Assembly: GCA_015231925.1 (NCBI GenBank)
Contig: JADGAQ010000020.1
Coordinates: forward strand, 1 to 35,101
Direction: 5' to 3'
Origin: Magnetococcales bacterium
GTDB taxonomy: Bacteria > Pseudomonadota > Magnetococcia > Magnetococcales > JADGAQ01
DNA: 35,101 nucleotides
Of this stretch, positions 8,894-16,150 are shown in pieces. Within the stretch, counting starts at the first letter, position 1; each line of letters opens with the position of its first letter. The notes beneath the pieces were generated by a model. The model did no database searches, was not told the origin of the DNA, and saw only the letters and a list, made by a program, of their open reading frames with translations. Both the position numbers and the translations under genes were made by a program.

Positions 8894-9526
8894 TCAGTGT
8901 CCCGAAGTGGGGGCGCTCTCTGCGACGCGGGGGGCGGAGGAGCCACGGCTGATGAGGATATCCAGGCGTCGTCCGGCGGGATTCTCGCCTTGACCTCGGG
9001 TTTCCATGCGACTGGCTTCGACACCGTTGGCGGCCAGAACCTGGGCCACGGAAGAGGCGTAGGCGGAAGCCAGGGCCCAGGCGTTGGGGAAACGCCCGAT
9101 CATCTCCGGGGAGGGTTTGTCGGCATAGGCGATGATGCGCACGTTCTGCGGCAGCGTGGCGAGCAGCACGGCCAGTTGTTGCAACAGCGGGCCCGCCTCG
9201 CGACGAATGGCCAGGGTGCCGGCATCGAGCAGCGAATCGACGGGCCATTGCACCAGCAACCCCTCTTCGTTTTCAACCAGGGTTCCGCCCACCTTGGGGT
9301 TGGCGGCCAGCAGTTGGTTCAAACGCTCGCGGATTTTGACCAGATCGACCTCCAGTTGCCACTCGTTGCCCGAAGGCGCGACGACCGGTGTGGCCGCTCC
9401 GTGTCCGGCGGGCCGGTTGGCCAGCAGATAGAGCAGCACGGCCACCATCACCAGAACCACATTGACGAAGGTGGCCAGAAGGTGGCGCGACGAGGAGGAA
9501 CCCGGCAGGGAAGCGGCGTCGTTCAT
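8894..9526 (-). CDS. MotB/OmpA-like stator protein lacking the channel aspartate
   Basis: This 210-residue protein has a short cytoplasmic N-terminus, one transmembrane helix (about residues 16-36) and a periplasmic OmpA/MotB-like domain. Recognisable parts are YADKPSP (like the GHTD region), FPNAWALASAYASSVAQVL (like SNWELS..RA..V), and a final GRRLDILI. In MotB the helix begins TFAD, with Asp carrying protons. Here the aligned stretch is TFVN, so Asn22 replaces the ion-binding Asp. The arginine of the peptidoglycan-binding helix also appears replaced by Tyr. ATG 9526 is used as the start; TTG 9538 is possible. It is paired with the MotA-like gene 31 bases upstream. It may not conduct ions as a normal stator does. 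Confidence 0.8.
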   Translation of the reverse strand: MNDAASLPGSSSSRHLLATFVNVVLVMVAVLLYLLANRPAGHGAATPVVAPSGNEWQLEVDLVKIRERLNQLLAANPKVGGTLVENEEGLLVQWPVDSLLDAGTLAIRREAGPLLQQLAVLLATLPQNVRIIAYADKPSPEMIGRFPNAWALASAYASSVAQVLAANGVEASRMETRGQGENPAGRRLDILISRGSSAPRVAESAPTSGH

Positions 9527-9557
9527 GGGGCGTGGCAAAACCTCGACTGGGCGTCAC

Positions 9558-10313
9558 TCATGATTTGACTTCCCTCAGCCGGGGTGGCAGCGCCGCCTTG
9601 AGAGCGGCCTGGAGCAGACGCGGATTGACCCCTTTTTGAATGCCGATCATGCCGTCGATGATGACCCGGCGCACATGCTGCTCCTCCAGACTGTAGTTGG
9701 CCAGTTTGGCGGCCAGCGGATAGGCGAACAGATGGGCGATCAACGCGCCGTAAAAGGTGGAGACCATGGCCGTGGAGAGGGCGGCCCCGAGGCTGGCGGG
9801 GTCTTCCAGGCCCCCCACCATTTTGATCAGTCCGACGACGGTGCCCAGCAGTCCGAAGGCAATGGCCGATTCCCCCAGACCTTCCAGGAGGATCCGCCCC
9901 CGATTGTGACGCTCGCCGAGGTATTTGACCTCCATGTCCAGCACATGTTCCAGAAATTCGGGGTCGGCGCCATCAACGCAGTGATTCACCGCCTCCTGAA
10001 GGAAGGGATCGTCGGATTTCATCTTTTCCAGCGCCAGAATACCGTTCTTGCGGGTGAAGTTGGCCATCTCGACCAACTGTTCAATGACGGAAAGCATCTT
10101 CGGCTGTTTCAGGAACAGGCACTTGCGCAGGACGGCGACGGCGTTGTTCACTTCGTCGAGGGGATGCCTCACGAAGAGAGTGGTCACGCATCCCCCCACC
10201 ACCAGGAGAAGAGCCGTGAGATCGACGAAATGGCCGAGATGCCCCCCCCAGAGGATGGAGCCGAGGAGGAGCAGCAGACCGCCTGTGATGCCGATGATGG
10301 TTGCCAGATCCAT
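9558..10313 (-). CDS. MotA/PomA-like proton channel family protein
   Basis: This 251-residue inner-membrane protein is of the MotA/TolQ/ExbB superfamily and closest in layout to MotA/PomA. It has two N-terminal helices (about 4-22 and 29-47), a cytoplasmic loop and two helices near 145-165 and 180-200. The loop retains the charged pair seen in MotA (Arg88 and Glu96 in TRKNGILALE). The third helix reads ESAIAFGLLGTVVGL; the proline equivalent to MotA Pro173 is Ile151. The second conserved proline (Pro199, like Pro222) remains. The downstream MotB-like partner also lacks its key Asp. A TATAAT box lies about 60 bases upstream. Confidence 0.87.
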   Translation of the reverse strand: MDLATIIGITGGLLLLLGSILWGGHLGHFVDLTALLLVVGGCVTTLFVRHPLDEVNNAVAVLRKCLFLKQPKMLSVIEQLVEMANFTRKNGILALEKMKSDDPFLQEAVNHCVDGADPEFLEHVLDMEVKYLGERHNRGRILLEGLGESAIAFGLLGTVVGLIKMVGGLEDPASLGAALSTAMVSTFYGALIAHLFAYPLAAKLANYSLEEQHVRRVIIDGMIGIQKGVNPRLLQAALKAALPPRLREVKS

Positions 10314-10371
10314 GCTGATCCGATCCTTTCCCAGGTTTACGGACGCCCTTCCACTGTTTGGTTATCCTGAC

Positions 10372-10380
10372 ATTATATCA
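10372..10380 (-). promoter_or_regulatory. extended -10 promoter for the motA-like operon
   Basis: The minus strand reads TGATATAAT, a consensus -10 box with the extended TG motif, about 60 bases before the MotA-like start codon. No good -35 box is seen at the usual spacing, which is typical for extended -10 promoters. It lies in the only intergenic gap upstream of the four-gene group. Confidence 0.5.
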
Positions 10381-10414
10381 CGTCTTGTGGCGTCGTCGAG
10401 ATATGCAGCATGGT

Positions 10415-11467
<1,053 letters not shown>

Positions 11468-11533
11468 GCGGATTCTCCTGAGCAAATTGCAAAACGGCGA
11501 TGCAACGGGGCTTGATGATCGTATCTGTTCAGG

Positions 11534-11585
11534 TATACGGGGGTTCGGGGGGGATTATCCCCGCCGACGGGTCCAGGGCAGCGCC
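11534..11585. repeat. GC-rich dispersed repeat, copy 1
   Basis: The segment beginning TATACGGGGGTTCGGGG is found again at 35049-35101 with a single mismatch visible over about 51 aligned bases (CCCCGCC here, CCCCCCC there). It contains a GGGGGGGATTATCCCC near-palindrome. Both copies lie in gene-free DNA, so it behaves as a dispersed intergenic repeat. Confidence 0.85.
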
Positions 11586-11646
11586 CCGGGACTTTTGCTG
11601 TGGACGTCCAACCCCATGGGGTCCAGGGGACACCCCTGGGACTTTT
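11571..11646 (+). terminator. tandem GTCCAGGG/CCCTGGGAC hairpins followed by T-runs
   Basis: Two similar imperfect hairpins occur in tandem. The first is GTCCAGGGC with GCCCCGGGAC (11571-11592) followed by TTTT. The second is GTCCAGGGG with CCCCTGGGAC (11621-11642) followed by TTTT. They look like intrinsic terminators on the plus strand, but no plus-strand gene ends nearby, so they are more likely part of the dispersed repeat. Confidence 0.4.
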
Positions 11647-11700
11647 CCTTTCGCCGTTGACACGATCATGCCGCTCAATGCGGGGGGCTGAATCGTTACG

Positions 11701-11763
11701 GAAAGTCAAAAGATAGAGCATTTTCTTTTTTTACTTTCTAAAAGATAACATATTGAAAGTCAA
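11701..11763 (-). repeat. single arm of the AT-rich TTTGACTTT repeat
   Basis: Read on the minus strand, this unit begins TTTGACTTTCAATA, passes through AAAAAAAGAAAATG, and ends CTTTTGACTTTC. The same unit forms the arms of the two large hairpins at 13399-13568 and 28607-28800. Here it is alone, with no inverted partner, and its middle is somewhat diverged. It lies between prmA and mtnA. Confidence 0.8.
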
Positions 11764-11784
11764 ATAATTAAAGGCGTATCAGTT

Positions 11785-12735
11785 TTACAGATCCTTCTCC
11801 CGTGGCGCGAAGGCGGTGATGACGGCCCATTCCCCGTGGTGATGGTTGGTGATGGCGACGAGCCCTGCCTTGCCGCAGGCCTCGATCAAGGGGTGCGTCT
11901 GCTCCTGGAGGATGCCCGAGAGAATCAGACAGCCGCCGGGTTTGAGCAGGCCCGCCAGGGAGCGCGGCGGGCAGGGATCCTTCAGGCCGTGCAACATCTC
12001 CTGCAGGGCGTTGGCCAGAATATTGGCCACGATGGTATCGTAGCGCCCTTCGGGAAGACAGGCGGTGGTGCGCACCGACACGCATCCCGGAGAGGGTTTT
12101 TTGGCCAGCCGGTTAGGCCCCAGATTGGCTTCGATGTTGGCTTTGGCCACCTTCACGGCGTGCTTGTCGATTTCGGTGCCCAGAACGCCGGAAGCGCCCA
12201 ACAGCATGGCGGCAATGGCCAGGATGGCCGACCCGGTGCCCAGGTCGAGGGTATAACCCAGTCCCGGAGGATGAAGCGCCCGTTCTTCAAGCGCCGCCAG
12301 ACAGCCCTGGGTGGTGGGGTGACTTCCGGAGCCGAAGGCCATGCCCGGATCGAGGCGAATGACGTGCGGCGGGTGGTCGGGCGGCAGTTCGCACCAGGTG
12401 GGGGCGATCAGCAGGCTTCGGCCCACGGCAATGGGCTGCAGATCCTCTTTCCAGGCCTCTTCCCAGCCGTCGTCGGCCACATTGGCCCACAGCGGATCGG
12501 CTGCGATGCCCTCCTGATTCAGCAGCGCGATCAGCTCCCCGCCCAGCCGATCGGAATCGACGCGATTGCCGAAGTAGCCCTTGACCCTGGAGAGGGCGAA
12601 GATCTCCCCCGGCGTGACCACCAGGGGGGAACCGAGAATCTCCTCGATGACGATGGCCTGAGCGCCGAGCCGTTCCAGGGCGGCTTCCACCCGGGGAACG
12701 TCGTCGCGCTGAGCCTTGATTTGCACTTCCTGCAT
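11785..12735 (-). CDS. prmA: ribosomal protein L11 methyltransferase
   Basis: This 316-residue SAM-dependent methyltransferase modifies ribosomal protein L11. An N-terminal substrate-recognition region (about 1-110, with the characteristic DDGWEEAWKE) precedes a Rossmann-type domain. SAM-binding motif I is LDLGTGSAILAIAA, preceded by GMAFGSGSHPTT, a hallmark of PrmA. The catalytic-region motif IVANILANAL and KPGGCLILSGIL follow. The start at 12735 is supported by GGAAAGG six bases upstream; a farther in-frame ATG at 12762 is less likely. Transcription would diverge from the HAD phosphatase gene. Confidence 0.95.
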   Translation of the reverse strand: MQEVQIKAQRDDVPRVEAALERLGAQAIVIEEILGSPLVVTPGEIFALSRVKGYFGNRVDSDRLGGELIALLNQEGIAADPLWANVADDGWEEAWKEDLQPIAVGRSLLIAPTWCELPPDHPPHVIRLDPGMAFGSGSHPTTQGCLAALEERALHPPGLGYTLDLGTGSAILAIAAMLLGASGVLGTEIDKHAVKVAKANIEANLGPNRLAKKPSPGCVSVRTTACLPEGRYDTIVANILANALQEMLHGLKDPCPPRSLAGLLKPGGCLILSGILQEQTHPLIEACGKAGLVAITNHHHGEWAVITAFAPREKDL

Positions 12736-12775
12736 GGGCAACCTTTCCTTGATTCGGACCATTTGGCCTATTTTA

Positions 12776-12792
12776 GCAGCCCATCAGGCTGC
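12776..12792. promoter_or_regulatory. inverted repeat between divergent prmA and HAD genes
   Basis: A perfect inverted repeat GCAGCC-CATCA-GGCTGC sits in the 78-base divergent spacer, directly beside a minus-strand TAAAAT box (12770-12775). It could be an operator shared by the two genes or a chance palindrome. No regulator gene lies next to it. Confidence 0.3.
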
Positions 12793-12813
12793 AGGCACGG
12801 GAGAACGCACGGC

Positions 12814-13401
12814 ATGGAACTGGCTTTGTTCGACTTTGACGGCACCTTGACCAAGAGGGATTCGTTCATGGATTTCCTGCGCTTCGCCGTGGGACCGGGA
12901 CGTTTTGTTTTGGGAGCCCTGTGGCTCTCTCCGGTTCTGGCGGGCTACGGCCTGGGGTTGATTGCCAACCAGCCGGCCAAGGAACGGGTTTTAAGCCATT
13001 TTTTCCGAGGCTGGGCGGTGGAGCGGTTTCGAGAGGTGGCGCGGCGTTACGCTTTGGAACGGGTGCCGGAGCTGCTGCGCGAGGAGGGGTTGCGGCGGGT
13101 GCGTTGGCATGTGGCCTCGGGGCATCGGGTGATTCTGGTTTCCGCCTCAATCGAGGATTGGCTGGCGGCCTGGTGCGAGCGGGAAGGGGTGGAACTGCTG
13201 GGCAGCCGGCTGGAGGTGGTGGCGGGCCGTGTCACCGGACGTCTTGCCGGGGCCAACTGTTACGGGGCGGAGAAGGTGGTCCGCATCCGGGCGGTATTGG
13301 ATCCTTCCGCCTTCGAGCAAATTCACGCTTACGGGGACAGCGCCGGGGACAGGGAGATGCTGGCTCTGGCCCATCAGCCCCATTTCAAACCGTTTCCCTG
13401 A
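12814..13401 (+). CDS. HAD-IB family phosphatase (SerB-like)
   Basis: This 195-residue haloacid dehalogenase superfamily hydrolase has DFDGTLTKRDSF (nucleophile and acid/base Asp) at residues 7-18, ILVSAS as motif II, the Lys region in YGAEKVVRI, and YGDSAGDREML as motif III. This order and spacing fit subfamily IB, which includes phosphoserine phosphatase and CDP-alcohol-linked phosphatases. The 'cap' helices near 28-55 are unusually hydrophobic, as in IB members acting on lipid-linked substrates. The substrate cannot be told from sequence. GGGAG lies nine bases before the start. The stop codon TGA is the first TGA of the palindromic repeat that follows. Confidence 0.9.
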   Translation: MELALFDFDGTLTKRDSFMDFLRFAVGPGRFVLGALWLSPVLAGYGLGLIANQPAKERVLSHFFRGWAVERFREVARRYALERVPELLREEGLRRVRWHVASGHRVILVSASIEDWLAAWCEREGVELLGSRLEVVAGRVTGRLAGANCYGAEKVVRIRAVLDPSAFEQIHAYGDSAGDREMLALAHQPHFKPFP

Positions 13402-13568
13402 CGTTCAATATTTAATCTTTTAAATATCAAAAAAAGAAAATGTTCTAATCTGTTGATTTTGATTATTTTTTATTTAATTTTTTTAAAAAATAAAAAATAA
13501 TTAATTCAAAGTCAAAGGACAGAACATTTCTTTTTTTTGATTTTTAAAGGATAACATATTGAAAGTCA
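13399..13568. repeat. long AT-rich palindrome between convergent genes
   Basis: Two inverted arms of about 60 bases (13399-13462 and 13505-13568) pair almost completely. Each begins TGAC.TTCAATAT, passes through TCAAAAAAA(A)GAAA, and ends near TTGA.TTTGA. The roughly 40-base centre is itself near-palindromic AT sequence, so the whole 170 bases could form one long hairpin. The outermost TGA on each strand is the stop codon of the gene on that strand, the HAD phosphatase on the plus and the D-amino-acid transaminase on the minus. A terminator role for both genes is likely. Confidence 0.85.
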
Positions 13569-14411
13569 AAGGATTGATCTGGTTTCATCCCGAAATTTCT
13601 CTTGCATGAATCGCGTGACAGGGCCGGGCAGACCGTTGCCCACTGTTTGGCCATCCAGACGCACCACCGGGGTGACATCGGTGGTGGTGCCTGTCACGAA
13701 GAGTTCCTCAACTTCCAAAGCCTCTGCCATCGTGAAAGCCTCCTCCCGAACCGGGAAGCCCTCCCGGCGACAAATCTGCAGAACCACCTGACGGTTGACG
13801 CCCGACAGCACGAGGTGATTGGCCGGATGGGTGAACAGCACCCCGTCCCGCACCCCGAAACAGTTGGTGTGGCTGCCCTCGGTGATGCGCCCGTCGCGCA
13901 CGAAGAGGGCCTCCCTGGCTCCCCGGTCGATGGCTTCCTGATGTGCCAGGATTGAGGCGGTGAGGGCGGTGGTTTTGATATCGCAGCGCAGCCAGCGGAT
14001 GTCGGCAACGCTGACGGCGGCGATGCCCTGTTGCATCTCCTCGACCTTGGAGGAGAAGGGTTTGACGAAGGCAAAGCAGGTGAGGGCGGTTTCGGGGTTG
14101 GGAAAGGCGTGGGCTCTCGGGGCGACGCCGCGACTGATCTGCAGATAGAAGAGGGCGTCCTGGCCGTCGAGGTTGTTCAACCCCAGCAAGGTATCGGCGA
14201 TCTCGGCAAGGGGGGGCAGGGTGGTCTGGTTGAGACGCAGAAATTGGGCCCCCCGGTCGAGTCGGGCCAGATGTTCTTCCATGCGGAACCAGACGCCCTG
14301 GTAAGCCCGCACGGCCTCGTAAAGCCCATCGGCAAAGGAAAAGCCTCTGTCAAGCGGCGAAAGCGCCAGTTGGGAAACCTCCCCGAAGTGTCCGTTGAGA
14401 TAGGCCAGCAC
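13566..14411 (-). CDS. dat: D-amino-acid transaminase (class IV aminotransferase)
   Basis: This 281-residue PLP enzyme interconverts D-amino acids and 2-oxo acids (D-Ala with 2-oxoglutarate in well-studied members). AYLNGHFGE starts the fold, DRGFSFADGLYEAVRAYQG follows, and RCDIKTTALTASILAHQEA carries the PLP lysine, Lys146, at the position known from Bacillus enzymes (about 145). EGSHTNCFGVRDGVLFTHP and LSGVNRQVVLQI are also typical. GTG 14411 is chosen as start because GGAG lies eight bases upstream and the length then matches the family; the longer open frame adds an atypical hydrophobic N-terminus. Branched-chain or 4-amino-4-deoxychorismate relatives are less likely. It diverges from the asparaginase operon. 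Confidence 0.88.
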   Translation of the reverse strand: MLAYLNGHFGEVSQLALSPLDRGFSFADGLYEAVRAYQGVWFRMEEHLARLDRGAQFLRLNQTTLPPLAEIADTLLGLNNLDGQDALFYLQISRGVAPRAHAFPNPETALTCFAFVKPFSSKVEEMQQGIAAVSVADIRWLRCDIKTTALTASILAHQEAIDRGAREALFVRDGRITEGSHTNCFGVRDGVLFTHPANHLVLSGVNRQVVLQICRREGFPVREEAFTMAEALEVEELFVTGTTTDVTPVVRLDGQTVGNGLPGPVTRFMQEKFRDETRSIL

Positions 14412-14448
14412 GTTATTTTCTCCGAAAGGGAGTTGACAAGCCAATAGA

Positions 14449-14476
14449 AGTATGACAAACAAGCAATCCGGGTCAA
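14449..14476 (-). promoter_or_regulatory. probable promoter of the D-amino-acid transaminase gene
   Basis: On the minus strand TTGACC (14471-14476) is followed after 16 bases by CATACT (14449-14454). The expected start of transcription, about 30 bases before the GTG codon, leaves room for the GGAG ribosome-binding site. Confidence 0.4.
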
Positions 14477-14772
14477 GTTGTAATTATGTTATAAAAATTT
14501 AACCGAAAAAATTTGACACAAATCTGTTTCACGAACGATTGGCGTAAAGGGTGCGGTATCAATATTAGATGTCTGGCATGGTTTAATTTTTGAATGTCAA
14601 TGCTATAGGATATACAAAAAAACCAAATCACCTCTTAAGTTATAAATATATTTCATCGGCAGATTATTTTTGAGGAATTTAAGCTAAAAACTTGCGCCCA
14701 AATTAACGTCCAGGTATGTTTTTCGAAAAGCAGGGAAAAAGTCACCTACGAATAACTTAATTTAGTATGTGT

Positions 14773-14801
14773 TTGACGAATGCCGAAATACAGGCTAACA
14801 T
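14773..14801 (+). promoter_or_regulatory. probable promoter of the ATPase/asparaginase operon
   Basis: TTGACG (14773-14778) and TAACAT (14796-14801) are 17 bases apart. Transcription would begin near 14808, just before the GAGG ribosome-binding site and ATG 14825. If so, an upstream in-frame ATG at 14780 would not be on the transcript, which supports the shorter start. Confidence 0.5.
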
Positions 14802-14824
14802 CCTTGCAAAATGAGGGTGACGAC

Positions 14825-16147
14825 ATGCTGCTGAGCGATGCTGTAAAAATCATAGTTGAAAACATCAAAGAACTAAACCAGAAGATCCTGGCGGAAGCGG
14901 CTTCAGTTAACCAGGGGCAGCTTTCACGCTGGTTTAATCATGGTACTGACTTTTCGCAAAAAAGCAGAGGAAGAGTTATTTCAGCTCTAGTTAGATTGAT
15001 TGACGATCTGGCTGAAAAAAATAAAACGGATTATAGGGCTAGATTTTCCCGTGAATTGGCTCTCATCGAAGCTTCCGAGGACTACAAAGCCCTGGTGTTG
15101 GCTCCAATGCAGCTCGATCCGGAAAGCCCCATCCCGGCGGGAAACCCGGTTTGCATGCATTTGCCGTGCTGGGAAACTCTGAAGCGGGAGTTGGATCTTC
15201 CTCCCTTGCGTGCAGCGATTGTTGGTGGGGTCAAAACCGGGAAGAGTACCCTCCTCGAAAGGGCCGAACAGTATCTGGAGCGCAAGGGGCATCATGTGTT
15301 TCGGATTGATGCCAAGGTTTTCAATAGCCAGACTGAAAGCAACTTTTTCGTCTGGCTGGACCAGGTATGTCGCGTTCAGCTTCCGAATACGGCGCGTTTT
15401 TCCGTTCGCCTGAAGGCTTCCGACAAGCTGGCCGAGTGGCTTGAGAAGAACATACTCAAGAATTTAAAAGAAGATCAATCATGTACTTTTTTGATTGATC
15501 ATATTAATAAACTTAATCAGGTAGTTCTTAAAGATCTTTCGTTCGGTCTTCATGAAATTCTTGGCAGTCAAGGTAATTTAGGAGCGGATGTTGGCCTTCT
15601 CGCTGCCTATGATGAAACGGGGGGTTGGATTTATGATTTGTTAGGACCGGCAAGCTTCTTTTATCGCCAGTTGAGAACGATATCGGTTTTGCCAGTTCCC
15701 GAATCGGAGGTTGAAAAAATCATAAATATAATATGCAACAATAAAGAAGACCAAGCAACACTGGTTGATGGTGCTTGGGAGTATTTTCAAGGCCACCCCT
15801 ACTTGACTTTCCGATATACCCGCCTGCTTGCCGATGGAATGCTTCCTGATGAGGCGTTGGCCCTGCTGGCCCCTGTAGCGCTGGAGCAGTTGGTGAAGCC
15901 CCTGCTGGCGGCCTTGGGGTATAAGCCTGATCAAGCAAATGGGAGCGGTGAGTTTGATAATCCTGCAAAGAAGTTGATCGATGCACTGGTGGGGCCGAAA
16001 ACCCGTCTTGGCGCGAATCGGGCCATGGTCTGTCAATGGCTGGTGGATAGCCGGTTGTGCCGCTGGAATGGGCAAAACCGGGATTTTTTGATCCCGTCTT
16101 CGGAGTGGCTTTCTGATCGGTTGCGGGAAGGTCTGGCCAAAGCATAA
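14825..16147 (+). CDS. P-loop ATPase with N-terminal HTH region
   Basis: This 440-residue protein opens the asparaginase operon. Residues 1-65 look like a lambda-repressor-type helix-turn-helix region (AEAASVNQGQLSRWFN). After a linker comes a P-loop NTPase: Walker A GGVKTGKST at residues 134-142, Walker B TFLIDH with Asp225, and later EYFQGHPYLTFRYTRLL, the sort of helical C-terminus seen in AAA_35/STAND-like ATPases. A final winged-helix-like part (about 370-440) contains VCQWLVDSRLCRW. The same ATPase type is fused to asparaginase in the next gene, three bases downstream. Base composition is more AT-rich at its 5' end than in its neighbours. Exact function is unknown; a sensing or regulatory role is inferred. 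Confidence 0.75.
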   Translation: MLLSDAVKIIVENIKELNQKILAEAASVNQGQLSRWFNHGTDFSQKSRGRVISALVRLIDDLAEKNKTDYRARFSRELALIEASEDYKALVLAPMQLDPESPIPAGNPVCMHLPCWETLKRELDLPPLRAAIVGGVKTGKSTLLERAEQYLERKGHHVFRIDAKVFNSQTESNFFVWLDQVCRVQLPNTARFSVRLKASDKLAEWLEKNILKNLKEDQSCTFLIDHINKLNQVVLKDLSFGLHEILGSQGNLGADVGLLAAYDETGGWIYDLLGPASFFYRQLRTISVLPVPESEVEKIINIICNNKEDQATLVDGAWEYFQGHPYLTFRYTRLLADGMLPDEALALLAPVALEQLVKPLLAALGYKPDQANGSGEFDNPAKKLIDALVGPKTRLGANRAMVCQWLVDSRLCRWNGQNRDFLIPSSEWLSDRLREGLAKA

Positions 16148-16150
16148 GCC

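Larger units (their letters stand above)
11468..11784. other. repeat-filled intergenic region between mtnA and prmA
   Basis: No coding sequence is supported in these 317 bases. From left to right they hold a GC-rich dispersed repeat (11534-11585), two short hairpins of the GTCCAGGG type each followed by TTTT on the plus strand, and one arm of the AT-rich TTTGACTTT repeat (11701-11763). Both flanking genes are on the minus strand, so prmA transcripts would read through this DNA. Confidence 0.7.
14412..14824. other. AT-rich divergent intergenic region
   Basis: About 410 bases separate the transaminase from the ATPase/asparaginase operon. The region is much richer in A and T than its surroundings, and no coding frame is supported apart from the few codons before ATG 14825. 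It holds a likely promoter for each flanking gene, annotated separately. The space between (about 14480-14770) shows no clear RNA gene, repeat or operator to my eye. Confidence 0.6.

Noticed and set aside
8894-10313. ordinary flagellar stator genes motA and motB
   Set aside because: The proton-carrying Asp and the Pro173 equivalent are both replaced, so calling them functional flagellar stators would go beyond the evidence.
13399-13568. AT-rich repeat as CRISPR array or integrase attachment site
   Set aside because: There is one inverted pair rather than regularly spaced direct repeats, no cas or integrase gene lies nearby, and the same unit recurs at other gene ends.
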